A DNA stretch of 64,000 nt from an uncultured Bacilli bacterium. Its GTDB lineage: Bacteria > Bacillota_I > Bacilli_A > RF39 > UBA660. A program made the translations under genes and the position numbers. Shown here in pieces: positions 10,701 through 19,839 of the stretch. The notes under the pieces were generated by a model. That model saw nothing but the letters and a program-made list of their open reading frames with translations, had not been told where the DNA came from and searched no databases. Within the stretch, counting starts at the first letter, position 1, and each line of letters opens with the position of its first letter. The DNA lies in NCBI GenBank assembly GCA_934129945.1, contig CAKOXC010000001.1, positions 124,001-188,000 of the forward strand, given 5' to 3'.

Positions 10701-13700
10701 TTTGTTCCTAAAGTTAAAGTATTACCTCTCATGTAAATACCGTACCCATTATTACCAACAATTTTGCTATCAATTATATTTATAATTCCACTTTCATTAA
10801 TTCCATTAGTTTTACCAGTAATTGAACTATTATTAATATTAATTGTTGTATTTGAAGTTTGATTTATACCTATGGTTTCACCGTTTACTTCTAGATTATT
10901 TAATGTATAATTTCCATTACCAATTCCTTCACTCTTTGTAGACCTTATTGCTCCTCCTGTAATTGTACCATTAAATCCACTAATACCTATTGTTCCTGTA
11001 ATATTACTATTTTCAATAACTCCTTTTCCCCCTTCAAAAGCTAAAGAATTTTCTGAAATAATGGTTGTATCACTTATTTTATATTCTGTTGAATTACCAT
11101 ATACTGCAGAATATGATCCAGTATTTTTTAAATTAGAATTTGTTATTTTATCTACACCAGTTCCTGTTGTTTCCATAATTCTGCTATCCGCCTCAATTGT
11201 AGAATTGTCTATTGTAATATTTACTGAATATGATCCATTATTATTATATTTATAGATTCCTTTATCGGTACTTGATATTTTAGAATTTTTAATATTTGTC
11301 GTACTTATTTGACCATATGGAATATTTATTACAAAATATCCTTTTTTTTCACCGGTTTTAGTATAATTTCCAGATTCTAGATTTAAATTATTATAATTGA
11401 TTAATAAATTTATGTTTTGGTCAGTTGTTATAGTACCAGTTTTTTCTTCACTACTATCTTTTATTGTTAAGTTTCCTCTTGTTGTTATTGATTGAGTTGT
11501 TGAATATGTAAATCCTTTAAGATCAATTGTTATATTTTTATTACTTGGAATTTCAATAGGTGATTTTGTACTTATACTAGCAATAAATTCAATTTCACCA
11601 GATGTCTCTATTGTATCTATAGCTTTTTGCAATGAATTATACTCTATTTCTCCAACTTTGCAGAAATTCTTCTGCTTAATTAAATAATTTGTTTGGTATA
11701 ATTCTCCATCAATAGTCTCTTCATCATTTGTTATTAATGTAGCATCTGGATACTCGTTAATTGTACCATAATATCCTGCAGTTTTTCCTTTTAAAATTCC
11801 GTCAAAAAAGCTTATTGTTCCACCATTATCATAAAATCCATATTCATTGCCAATAATCATTGGAGTATTAATTTTAACATCTTTATCATTTGTTCCAACT
11901 ATTAAATTAGAATTTTTTTGGTAAATTCCATATGTCCCACCTTTTATTGTTCCTCCAGTGATTTCAGTTTGATGTGCAACATATATTCCGTATTGTTCTC
12001 CATATATATCTCCGTTTGTTATGGTAACTTTCCCTGTACCATTAGTATCAACTAGAACTCCATATTTTTTACCTTTTGCTATTCCTCCATTTATAATTAA
12101 GTTTCCTGAATAATAATGCCAGTATGTTCCATAAAAAGAATATGTTTTATTTACTAATGCAGAAGCTTCATTACTTATAGCAGTTCCATTATTAAACGTT
12201 GTTGTACCACGATAATTTACTATTGCATTTTCTTTGTTTGAAGTAAACATTCCATCGTTTATGGTAGTTGTTGCATTATCATTTAGTACTGCATTCGCAT
12301 TTTCAGATGAATATTTACCACCACTAATTGTTATAGTACCACTATTATAAATAGCTTTTTCAGTTGTAATTATTGTTGAAGTATTAACAACCAAGTTTTT
12401 TTTATTTTCTATACCTATTTTTGGTGTATTTATCGTTATACTTTCAAACTTTGCATCTTCATTATTAACATATATAGCAGTTGAAGAACTTGTTATAACA
12501 ATATTATTTAAATATGTTTTTCCAGAATTAGAATAAACAACATAATTATTTGTGTTATTTTTTTTCAAATTAACATTACTAATTTCTAATGTATTTTCAT
12601 TGACTATCAAATTTATATTTTCATCAGTTGTTATAGTACCATTTTTACTTTCACTACTATCTATTATGCTTAAGTTTCCTTTGTTTAATAATGACTGAGT
12701 GGTAGTATAAGTATGTCCTTTTAGATCAATTGTTATATTTTTATTATCGGGCATTTCTACTGAAGCTTTAGATAAATTATCATCAATAAATTCTATAGTT
12801 CCTTCACTTTCTACTGCGTCAATTGCTTTTTGCAATGAATTATACTCTGTTTCTCCAACTTTACAGAAATTTTTCTGAGCCATTAAATAATTAACTTTAT
12901 AACTAACATTATCAATTGTCTCTATGTCCTCTTTTATAATAGCAGCATCTGGATATTCATTGATTGTTCCATAATAAGCATCTTGTTGGCCTTTTAATAT
13001 TCCATCAAAATAACTAATAGTACCACCATTTATATATAAACCATACTGTTCTCCTAAAATTTCTGGGTTTTCTTTTGAAATTTCACTATCATTTATACCA
13101 ATTGCTAAATTAGAATTCTTTTGGTAAATTCCATATGTCCCACCTTTTATTGTTCCTCCAGTGATTTCAGTTTGATGTGCAACATATATTCCGTATTGTT
13201 CTCCATATATGTCTCCATTTGTTATAGTTACTTTTTTAGTTCCATTATCATCAACTAGAACTCCATATTTTTTACCTTTTGCTATTCCTCCATTTATAAT
13301 TAAGTTTCCTGAATCATAATGCATAGATGTTCCATACCAAGCATATGTTTTATTTACTAATGCAGAAGCTTCATTACTTATGACAGTTCCATTATTAATC
13401 GTTGTTGTACCACGATAATTTACTACTGCATTTTCTTTATTTGATGTAAACATCCCATCGTTTATAGTAGTTGTTGCATTATCATTTAGTACTGCATTTG
13501 AATTTTCAGATGAATATTTACCATCATTTATAACTAAAGAAGCTGTGTTATAAACACCTGTCTTTGTTGATATAACATTTGCATTGTCTATAGTTAAAGT
13601 ACCTTGTTTATTGAATATTGCATTATCATTTGTACCATTAGTAAACTTACCATTTGTAATTTTAGTATTTCCTTCATTATATATACCCAATATATTTCCA

Positions 13701-15448
13701 TTATTTACTTCTATTTCTTCATCAGTTTTTGTATACATAGCATACTTATTTGCTTTTAATGTTGAATTTGCATCAATATTTATTTTAGCATTTCCTGTAT
13801 TAGATACTGCATAACCACCAAGGGCCGTAATCATTGTATTTTCAATATTTAATGTACTTTTATTGTTTATTACATTTGCATCTGTTGTTTCATTTATATT
13901 TATATTTGATAATGTTAATGTTTTTTCATTTTCAATAGATACTGATGGTTTTAATATTCCTTTTGCTTCATTACTATCTTTTATTGTTAAATTTCCTTTA
14001 TTTGTTATTGTGTACCCTACTGTTACATTATGACCATCTATATCAATTATTGCATTTTGATTTTCAGCAACTGTCAATGTATAAGCTGCTTCAAAATCTC
14101 TTACTAAATATATTGTTAATTTTGTCTCTGAATTTGAATTTATTGCATCTTGTAAATTATAGTAATAAACACCACCATTTTCTTTTGTTATTGCTACTGC
14201 GTTACTTGGTGTTTTTACTAAATATATCTTTTGACAATCTTTATCGTTATTGTGATCTACAAAAACACTGTAACCAGTAGGTTTTTCATGGTAATTTCCT
14301 GTTACTCCAACTATTCCTTCTATATATCCATCATAAAAATTTAGTGTTCCATTTTGTTCTATTGCCACACTTTTTCCTATTACTTTTATACTATCTGTTG
14401 ATATATCATTATCATTTTCTCCAAGTGTTAATTCACCATTATTAATTATTGCTGTACTATTATTATTTTCTATTGTTCCATTTATTACATCTAATTTATT
14501 ATTATTTGTAAATGTTCCAGTTACTTTATATCCATTTAAATCTAATATTACATTCTTATCATTTAATGGACTTTCTTCAGTATTTTTTAATAAATATATT
14601 TTATCATTTTCTATTGAATCATTTATTGCATTTTGAATTGATGCATAGTATTTATCATTTATTCTTGCTACTGCTTCTTCAGATAAATTCCATTTAGCTG
14701 TTACTGTTATATCACTATCTTTTACTGTGATTATATTTCCATCAAGTACTCCATCAACACTAACTTCCCATCCAACAAATGTATTTAATTCTTTTGTTGG
14801 AGTTTTTAATTCTAGTTTTTCTCCTGTTTCTAATTGGTATACCGTATTTTTAGAAGAATTCTCATAAACTCCTCCATTAGGGTCAATTGTTACTTTATAT
14901 TTATTATAATCTGTTGCATTTTTTTCAGTATCTATTCCTACTGTACCTTTAAATGTTGAGCCTTGATATGCACTTTGATCTTCATCAGTATATTTATATA
15001 TTACTCTCATTGTATATTTTTGTAGAGTATTTGCATCGATATTAATTGTTGTTTTCAAGTATGATTTTTTAGGGTTTGTCTTAGGTATAATGTTTTCACT
15101 TACTACATTATTTTCTTCATCAGTTATTACATACACCAAATCTTCATTAAATTCATTTGTTATGTTTTCCATATAAATGTTATAATCTACTGGTACATCA
15201 CTTATATTTTCTACTGTAAATGTTTTTTCAAACTCCATTCCCGGAATAATATTTGGAGCACTTATTTCTTCAACACCTGTATATATTAAACCTAATTCTT
15301 TAGTTTTAATTGTAGTTTCAGTTCTATTAAATATTTTTATTTTTCCTGTGTAGATTGAATATGACAACCCAATTGATAAAAGTAATATTATTAATGCAAA
15401 TATTATTACTAAAATTAATTTCCTTCTATCTAATTTTATATTACTCAT
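7763..15448 (-). CDS. Giant surface protein: TasA-like head, InlB repeat, beta-helix repeats, ALK-type glycine-rich tail (2561 aa)
   Basis: Residues 8-37 are a signal-anchor. Residues 40-175 form a TasA/camelysin-like domain (IIPGMEFEKTFTVEN and YTDEDQSAYQGSTFKG), matching the 222- and 452-residue proteins near 60-62 kb. Residues 183-253 look like an InlB B-repeat (TIDPNGG, FVGWE, TAKW). Then come about six modules, each opening with a K-x-YNSLQxAID-type segment and IxxDLxG, followed by N-I/L-T-I-x rungs typical of right-handed beta-helices. Residues 2310-2520 are a glycine-rich domain (ETWGAQGDS, GGGGATHIA, SGAGGG) of the type found in ALK/LTK receptors and some bacterial surface proteins. 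No LPxTG or other anchor is seen, so the N-terminal helix is the likely membrane tie. It sits in an operon with the 249-residue gene. Adhesion or matrix formation is inferred. Confidence 0.85.
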   Translation of the reverse strand: MSNIKLDRRKLILVIIFALIILLLSIGLSYSIYTGKIKIFNRTETTIKTKELGLIYTGVEEISAPNIIPGMEFEKTFTVENISDVPVDYNIYMENITNEFNEDLVYVITDEENNVVSENIIPKTNPKKSYLKTTINIDANTLQKYTMRVIYKYTDEDQSAYQGSTFKGTVGIDTEKNATDYNKYKVTIDPNGGVYENSSKNTVYQLETGEKLELKTPTKELNTFVGWEVSVDGVLDGNIITVKDSDITVTAKWNLSEEAVARINDKYYASIQNAINDSIENDKIYLLKNTEESPLNDKNVILDLNGYKVTGTFTNNNKLDVINGTIENNNSTAIINNGELTLGENDNDISTDSIKVIGKSVAIEQNGTLNFYDGYIEGIVGVTGNYHEKPTGYSVFVDHNNDKDCQKIYLVKTPSNAVAITKENGGVYYYNLQDAINSNSETKLTIYLVRDFEAAYTLTVAENQNAIIDIDGHNVTVGYTITNKGNLTIKDSNEAKGILKPSVSIENEKTLTLSNININETTDANVINNKSTLNIENTMITALGGYAVSNTGNAKINIDANSTLKANKYAMYTKTDEEIEVNNGNILGIYNEGNTKITNGKFTNGTNDNAIFNKQGTLTIDNANVISTKTGVYNTASLVINDGKYSSENSNAVLNDNATTTINDGMFTSNKENAVVNYRGTTTINNGTVISNEASALVNKTYAWYGTSMHYDSGNLIINGGIAKGKKYGVLVDDNGTKKVTITNGDIYGEQYGIYVAHQTEITGGTIKGGTYGIYQKNSNLAIGINDSEISKENPEILGEQYGLYINGGTISYFDGILKGQQDAYYGTINEYPDAAIIKEDIETIDNVSYKVNYLMAQKNFCKVGETEYNSLQKAIDAVESEGTIEFIDDNLSKASVEMPDNKNITIDLKGHTYTTTQSLLNKGNLSIIDSSESKNGTITTDENINLIVNENTLEISNVNLKKNNTNNYVVYSNSGKTYLNNIVITSSSTAIYVNNEDAKFESITINTPKIGIENKKNLVVNTSTIITTEKAIYNSGTITISGGKYSSENANAVLNDNATTTINDGMFTSNKENAIVNYRGTTTFNNGTAISNEASALVNKTYSFYGTYWHYYSGNLIINGGIAKGKKYGVLVDTNGTGKVTITNGDIYGEQYGIYVAHQTEITGGTIKGGTYGIYQKNSNLIVGTNDKDVKINTPMIIGNEYGFYDNGGTISFFDGILKGKTAGYYGTINEYPDATLITNDEETIDGELYQTNYLIKQKNFCKVGEIEYNSLQKAIDTIETSGEIEFIASISTKSPIEIPSNKNITIDLKGFTYSTTQSITTRGNLTIKDSSEEKTGTITTDQNINLLINYNNLNLESGNYTKTGEKKGYFVINIPYGQISTTNIKNSKISSTDKGIYKYNNNGSYSVNITIDNSTIEADSRIMETTGTGVDKITNSNLKNTGSYSAVYGNSTEYKISDTTIISENSLAFEGGKGVIENSNITGTIGISGFNGTITGGAIRSTKSEGIGNGNYTLNNLEVNGETIGINQTSNTTININNSSITGKTNGINESGIINIIDSKIVGNNGYGIYMRGNTLTLGTNSKTVEGISPEIVGSTYGIYIQSGTVNFYDGILKGQTAAYYGGIKNIADGYAEEFGEEIVDGNTYITDILVKETEVIINETTNTKYIKLSDAINSASENDTLKLLKSVSAYYEINNSGNITLDLNGYSISTSYGIKNTNALNIIDTSDNHNGKVYIKTSFELFNNTGTLNINDISLENISTEKNIILNDGTGVITLNNVSINTLQGIKNNTNATLNMNNSTITATKTAINNIGTLNIDGGNYTGKEYSFYSSSQKEENIKNCSLISDRNSVSKNSKSSLMMNNISAKSIFYTGGNVDSNIEINEMNIDGNINNNNSKNTLKYISGTINGSIINYGNALLENVVCNYELTLNNNYNLIANYNGTIELKNSQFTINKTSTGYSELAGLLMQKGNLIINNSDLTVKDKAFYSNHYGIKNQGTGTVEMNSGNIEVTGGNIAYGIYNETANNSATVTGGTINVHDTNTAYGIYVNLGTVTLGDNDGLVSTTNPTIKSSGSTTGIGVKKVNGYFKYYDGKLMGSTDPKPDTTTESATDYEVNNYYDNVTGMNYCILQRVDEDYSDAVAQVGKKKYNSLQLAFDGATDGDTIVLLKNYTGDITNSRKIIFDLNSKTLTGQVVNNGEMTLHNGTITNSEKTPVINNKILTIGTTDATIDLEEVKIIGNDIGLEQNGTLNFYDGYVTGNLAIKGNVNFADKSFVLKTETVDGKQKAYPIIRTSMSENETLEFEYLGQEEKLTVLNTGLYKLETWGAQGDSISDSGFGGYSTGEVNLNKGDVLYIVVGQMGQKAGVGGYNGGGKGSGNNNASVGYSTGGGGATHIATTSGLLATLENNKDKILIVSGAGGGHSGYQNNGIGGSAGGYIGSKGKGTYQAQGGTQTSGGAGYRYSAGSFGLGGSVTSTAYSAGGGGAGYYGGGSAANGGSGGGSGYLANTLTNKVMYCYECEESSEEATKTVSTTNVSEEAIANYSKKRNGYARITFIGSN
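11397..12326 (-). repeat. Direct repeat copy 1 inside the giant surface gene (period 1203 bp)
   Basis: This stretch matches 12600-13529 at a constant offset of 1203 bases (401 codons), with long near-identical runs, for example around 11920-12100 versus 13123-13303. It encodes one beta-helix module plus the start of the next (FCKVGEIEYNSLQ). Extent was estimated by eye. Confidence 0.8.
12600..13529 (-). repeat. Direct repeat copy 2 inside the giant surface gene (period 1203 bp)
   Basis: Partner of 11397-12326. The reading frame is kept because 1203 is a multiple of three, so a tandem duplication of a 401-residue module is the simplest origin. The copies differ mostly by scattered synonymous changes. 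Confidence 0.8.
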
Positions 15449-15507
15449 ACTATCATCTACCTTCTTATATCATCATTTTTATTATACATGATTATTCTTT
15501 TTCTGTA

Positions 15508-15541
15508 AATTAAAAGCCATCAATTTTTTTGATGACTTTTA
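15508..15541 (-). terminator. Intrinsic terminator of the AbgT-family gene
   Basis: The stem AAAAGCCATCAA/TTGATGACTTTT (15512-15523 and 15529-15540, one C/A mismatch) lies 30 bases after the transporter stop and ends in a T-run on the minus strand. Confidence 0.75.
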
Positions 15542-15570
15542 TCTTTTTTATAAATTAAATTGTATAAAAT

Positions 15571-17109
15571 CTATAATACAGAATGTCCAGAAATACCAAT
15601 TGGTAATCCAGTTATATACCAAACTATAATTAGTACTAATAAAGATATTGCTGTAAGTACTGCATATGGTAATTGATATTTAATTGATTTAAATAAATTA
15701 ATTGGTTTTTCTGTTTGATTATATTTTTCTAAATAAGCCAAATATATTACATAATATGCAAATAATGGTGTAAGTCCCATTGTAGCACTTTCAGCAAATC
15801 TAAAGATTGTCTGAGTAAATTCTGGGGTTAAACCAGCATTCATACATAATGGTATTGCAGTGCCAGAAATAATCAACCATTTTGATGTTGAAGATGGTAT
15901 TAAAATAGTAGATAGAAGTACTATTACAAATAACAATATTATTAGCGGAATACCACTAAATTCTAATGTTCCTAAAATCTTAGTTAAAAATCCTACAACA
16001 ATTTCTCCTATGTTAGTGTATCTGAAAATACTTATAAAAGTTGAAGCAAAGAAAATTAAAACTAATATTTTTCCGATTCCATCAAGCGAATGGCCTAAAT
16101 CATCACATAAATCTTTATTATTCTTTATTGTTTTTGCACCAAGTCCGTAGAAGAACCCTAAAATTATAAATAATAGTGTTACTATAAATACAAATCCATT
16201 GCTAAAAAATGAATCATAACTAAATAGTTTATCAATATATAAAGTTTGAGTTTTATCAAGTAAGTTTCCTGAAAAAGGAAGACCTGGAATTATATTATAA
16301 ATAAATATTATAAAATATATTAAACCGGCAATTGCTGACAAGACAAGACCTTTTTGTTCTTTTTTACCAATTTTAAATTCTTTTTCTTCTGTTTCAAAAG
16401 TATAATTTTCCACTTTTTCAACAATAAATTTTTCTGTTATAAATGTTATTATTAATGATACTAATATACAAGCAACAAACATTATAAATATAAATGCCCA
16501 AATAGAAATTGTATAATTATTATCAAGTGTCCAAGCACTTGTTAATGTATTTGAAAGTAGTGAACTATCAGTACTTGTAAATAAAATATTTAACCCTTGA
16601 CCACACGTAAGACCTGCAAATGTTGCTATAATTCCAATAGCAGGATTTCTTTTCCCGTAAATAAACAGCAAAGCACTAATTGGTATTAAGATAATAAATG
16701 ATAAATCTCCAATAATACTTGCAAGAACACTTATTAAAACTAGAGTAAATGTAACTGTATATTTCTTTGCATTTTTTGTAAGTAATGTAAACACTGTTTT
16801 TAAAAAACCACTTTTTTCCATTACTCCAAGTCCAATTAAAATAATAATTAAACTACTTAATGGAACAAATGAAACAAAGTTAGAAACAGTTGTTGAAAAA
16901 ATATACTTTATACCACTTAAACTAAATAAATTATTTGCACTTATAACTTCTGTAGAATATTTTAACGTATTTGCATTAACTTTATTATAAGTAACTTGTA
17001 CACCAAATAAAGTAAATAAACCACTAATAACTATTGTTAAAGCTATTAATATCATTATTGTCATTATTGGGTGTAATGTCATTTTTTCTTTAATTTTTTT
17101 CATTTCCAT
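15571..17109 (-). CDS. AbgT-family transporter
   Basis: About 512 residues with a dozen hydrophobic segments and the N-terminal HPIMTIMILI plus loop features of the AbgT family (named for p-aminobenzoyl-glutamate uptake; several members export sulfonamides). Conserved-looking pieces are LSTILIPSSTSKW and the ATMGLTPLFAYY segment near the C-terminus. I place the start at the ATG at 17109, which follows AGGTGA by 5 bases; a GTG at 17118 is in frame but overlaps that binding site. The first codons overlap the end of the DUF951 gene, so translation is probably coupled. The substrate cannot be told from sequence. Confidence 0.85.
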   Translation of the reverse strand: MEMKKIKEKMTLHPIMTIMILIALTIVISGLFTLFGVQVTYNKVNANTLKYSTEVISANNLFSLSGIKYIFSTTVSNFVSFVPLSSLIIILIGLGVMEKSGFLKTVFTLLTKNAKKYTVTFTLVLISVLASIIGDLSFIILIPISALLFIYGKRNPAIGIIATFAGLTCGQGLNILFTSTDSSLLSNTLTSAWTLDNNYTISIWAFIFIMFVACILVSLIITFITEKFIVEKVENYTFETEEKEFKIGKKEQKGLVLSAIAGLIYFIIFIYNIIPGLPFSGNLLDKTQTLYIDKLFSYDSFFSNGFVFIVTLLFIILGFFYGLGAKTIKNNKDLCDDLGHSLDGIGKILVLIFFASTFISIFRYTNIGEIVVGFLTKILGTLEFSGIPLIILLFVIVLLSTILIPSSTSKWLIISGTAIPLCMNAGLTPEFTQTIFRFAESATMGLTPLFAYYVIYLAYLEKYNQTEKPINLFKSIKYQLPYAVLTAISLLVLIIVWYITGLPIGISGHSVL

Positions 17110-17296
17110 TAGAATCACCTAATACTTTTTTTAATTTTTTATTAAATTCCAATCTCCCCATCATTATTTCACGTCCACAATTTTCACATTTAATCTTTAT
17201 ATCAACACCAATTCTAGTTATTTTCCAAAGATTAGTTTGACATGCATGAGGCTTTTTCATTATTACTAAATCATTAAGTTTATACGTTTTGTCCAT
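17090..17296 (-). CDS. DUF951 family small protein
   Basis: A 68-residue protein with VIMKKPHACQTNLW and a C-x2-C pair (KCENCGREIMMGR), the hallmark of DUF951; the Cys and His residues suggest metal binding. In many Firmicutes it sits between an MscS channel gene and ychF, as here. It overlaps mscS by 17 bases upstream and the AbgT gene downstream. The ATG follows AGAGGTGCATA. Molecular function is unknown. Confidence 0.92.
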   Translation of the reverse strand: MDKTYKLNDLVIMKKPHACQTNLWKITRIGVDIKIKCENCGREIMMGRLEFNKKLKKVLGDSNGNEKN

Positions 17297-18095
17297 TATG
17301 CACCTCTATTTGTGTATATGGTATTTTAATATTTTCTTTATCATAAGTATCTTTTATTAATCTTAAAATATTTCTTTTAACTTCCCATTGATGTTCTTGA
17401 CTACATTCAATAGAAATAGAATAAATTATTTCTGATGCTCCTAATTTAGAGATACCTAAATAAGAACAATTATCATATACATATTTCATTTTTTTAATTT
17501 CTTCTATTGTTTTTGTTAATACTCTTTCAACTTTTGTTGCTTTTTCTTCATAAGCAGTTGGAATATCAATTATTAAATTAGCTTTCTTTTGACTTATATT
17601 AATTACTTTATCAACACTTCTATTGGCAAATACTAAAACTTCACCATTAAAGTTTTTTACTTTAGTACTTTTAAGACCAAATTCAATAACTTGCCCAGTA
17701 AAGTTATCTATTTTTATATAATCACCAACCACATAATAATTTTCCATAATTATAGATATTCCACCTATAATATCTTTCATAGTATCTTGTAAAGCTAAAC
17801 CTATTACAGCTCCAACTATTCCAAGACCTGCTACTAGGCTTTTAGCATCGATTCCATAAAGTTCTAATATAAAGATTATCATAATTATAAGTAAAATATA
17901 CTTATATATGCTTTCAACTATAGAGACTACTGTTTTTCTTTTTTTAACATCGTAGGTATTTTTACCACTAACAAATATTTTAGAAATTGCTAAACGCCCA
18001 ATATTATAAATAATTAGTGAAACTATTACAATTACTATTAAGCCATAAACTTCTTTTTGTGATAAAAATTTAAAAACTTTCTCTATAAATTCCAT
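17280..18095 (-). CDS. Small-conductance mechanosensitive channel, MscS family
   Basis: 271 residues with three hydrophobic segments (about 17-35, 62-82, 88-107) followed by the MscS pore and beta domain: GLGIVGAVIGLALQDTMKDI (Gly/Ala-packed TM3), then GDYIKIDNFTGQVIEFGLKSTKV. It opens under hypo-osmotic stress to release solutes. The ATG follows AGAAGGAGAATAAAG. It lies 2 bases after parB and overlaps the DUF951 gene, giving the usual parA-parB-mscS-DUF951 operon of Bacilli. Confidence 0.95.
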   Translation of the reverse strand: MEFIEKVFKFLSQKEVYGLIVIVIVSLIIYNIGRLAISKIFVSGKNTYDVKKRKTVVSIVESIYKYILLIIMIIFILELYGIDAKSLVAGLGIVGAVIGLALQDTMKDIIGGISIIMENYYVVGDYIKIDNFTGQVIEFGLKSTKVKNFNGEVLVFANRSVDKVINISQKKANLIIDIPTAYEEKATKVERVLTKTIEEIKKMKYVYDNCSYLGISKLGASEIIYSISIECSQEHQWEVKRNILRLIKDTYDKENIKIPYTQIEVHNGQNV

Positions 18096-18097
18096 CT

Positions 18098-18991
18098 TTA
18101 TTCTCCTTCTATTTCAATGTTAATTATTTCAAGTATTCTTTCTAAATCTTTTTCTGAATCAAATGGTATTTCTATTTTTTTATTAGAAATTTTTACTTTT
18201 GTACCTATTTTTTCACGCATTATTGATTCAAATAATTTATAGTGTGAATTGTTATCTTTCTTTCTTACTATTTTATTTACTTTTGGTAATTCTTCTTCAG
18301 TAATTAGTTTTTCTAATTCTCTTACACTAATATTTTCATTTATAATTTTATCAGTAAGATCATAGATTTTATCGATATCACTAATTTTACTTAAAGAACG
18401 AGCATGTCCCATACTTATCTTACCATTCTCAACATATTTCTTAGTTCTTTCTGGTAATTTTAATAGTCCTAACATATTAGTTACATGGCTTCTACTTTTA
18501 CCAAACTTTTTAGCAAATTCATCCTGTGTCATTTTAGATAATTTAATTATGTTTTCATAAGCCATGGCTTCATCAATAGGATTCAAGTTTTCTCTTTGAA
18601 TATTTTCTACTAATGCAAGTTCCATCATTTGAGTATCATCAAAATCTTTAATTATTGCAGGGATTGTTTTAAATCCAGCTAATCTTGCTGCTTTTGTTCT
18701 TCTTTCACCAGCGATTAATTCATAACCTTTGATACTTTTTTTTACAATTATTGGTTGTAGTAAACCATGTTCTTTTAAAGATTCTGCAAGTTCATTTAAT
18801 GATACTTCATTAAATGTTTTACGAGGTTGATATGGATTACTTCTAATTTCATCTAAGTTAATTTCTTTAATATCAGATGTTGATGCATTAGAAACTACAT
18901 CGTTTTCAAATTGATCAAAATTAATTACTTCATTTGAAAATAATTGTTCTAGTCCTCTTCCTAAAGCCTTTCTTTTATTATTAGTTTCCAT
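18098..18991 (-). CDS. parB: Chromosome partitioning protein ParB/Spo0J
   Basis: A ParB-type DNA-binding CTP hydrolase of about 297 residues. Visible are ALGRGLEQLF at the N-terminus, NPYQPRKTFN, the CTP-binding ELIAGERRTKAARLAG and ENIQRENLNPIDEA segments, and the helix-turn-helix region TQDEFAKKFGKSRSHVTNML that reads parS. It loads at parS near the origin and works with ParA and SMC. I chose the ATG at 18991; an in-frame TTG at 19000 sits closer to AGGAAGTGA and cannot be excluded. It overlaps the end of parA. No parS site was found by eye in this window. Confidence 0.96.
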   Translation of the reverse strand: METNNKRKALGRGLEQLFSNEVINFDQFENDVVSNASTSDIKEINLDEIRSNPYQPRKTFNEVSLNELAESLKEHGLLQPIIVKKSIKGYELIAGERRTKAARLAGFKTIPAIIKDFDDTQMMELALVENIQRENLNPIDEAMAYENIIKLSKMTQDEFAKKFGKSRSHVTNMLGLLKLPERTKKYVENGKISMGHARSLSKISDIDKIYDLTDKIINENISVRELEKLITEEELPKVNKIVRKKDNNSHYKLFESIMREKIGTKVKISNKKIEIPFDSEKDLERILEIINIEIEGE

Positions 18992-19766
18992 TTCTTTCAA
19001 TCACTTCCTTTGCTAAATTTGCATATGCGAGTGTTGCCTTACTAGTTGGATCATAATCATTAATTGGTTTACCATGAGAAGGTGCTTCAACAAATCTTAC
19101 AAGTCTTGGAATAATTGTATTAAATACTTTATTTTTAAAGTATTTTCTAACTTCTTCAATTACTTCTAATCCGATATTTGTTCTACCATCTAACATTGTA
19201 AGAAGAACTCCTTCAATTCTTAAGTCTTGATTCATATTAGATTGAACTAAAATTATTGAATTTAATAATTGAGTAATTCCCTCTAAAGCAAAGTATTCAC
19301 ATTGTACTGGTATAATAACAGAGTTACTAGCTACCAATGCATTCATTGTTGATATACCTAAAGATGGTTGGCAATCAATAATTATATAATCATATTTATC
19401 TTTTACTTCTTCTAATTTTTCTTTTAATTGATGATTTTGTCTAAAAGAAGAATCTTCTAACATTTTTTTTACAAATTCAACATCTACTCCAGCTAAGTTT
19501 ATAGTTGATGGAATAATTGATAAATTTGTAAATTTTGTTTTAATAATTGCTTTTTTTATTTCACATTCACCAGTAATTACATCATATATATCGTGTGCAA
19601 AATCTGATGCACTTAATCCTAATCCTGTTGATGCATTTCCTTGTGGATCTAAGTCGATAAGTAATGTTTTCTTACCTTCTTTACCTAAAGCTGCTGCTAA
19701 ATTTATACTCGAAGTTGTTTTTCCAACTCCTCCTTTTTGATTAACTAAAGAAATTATTTTTGCCAT
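18981..19766 (-). CDS. parA: Chromosome partitioning ATPase ParA/Soj
   Basis: 261 residues with the deviant Walker A motif NQKGGVGKTT at the N-terminus, DLDPQGNAST (Walker A') and DYIIIDCQPSLG (Walker B), as in Soj-type ParA. It binds DNA as an ATP dimer and segregates ParB-parS complexes; in Bacillus it also controls DnaA. The start ATG follows AAAAGGTGGTATT. First gene of the parA-parB-mscS-DUF951 operon; a TATAAT box lies about 35 bases upstream. Confidence 0.97.
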   Translation of the reverse strand: MAKIISLVNQKGGVGKTTSSINLAAALGKEGKKTLLIDLDPQGNASTGLGLSASDFAHDIYDVITGECEIKKAIIKTKFTNLSIIPSTINLAGVDVEFVKKMLEDSSFRQNHQLKEKLEEVKDKYDYIIIDCQPSLGISTMNALVASNSVIIPVQCEYFALEGITQLLNSIILVQSNMNQDLRIEGVLLTMLDGRTNIGLEVIEEVRKYFKNKVFNTIIPRLVRFVEAPSHGKPINDYDPTSKATLAYANLAKEVIERNGN

Positions 19767-19839
19767 AATACCACCTTTTCTTATTTTCTATGTCGCTTAT
19801 TATATTTTATCATAACTTGGTTATTTTGTCTTTATTATT

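Noticed and set aside
13945..14280. Plus-strand Leu/His/Tyr-rich open frames inside the giant gene
   Set aside because: They mirror the Asn/Ile-rich beta-helix codons of the real gene and lack ribosome binding sites.
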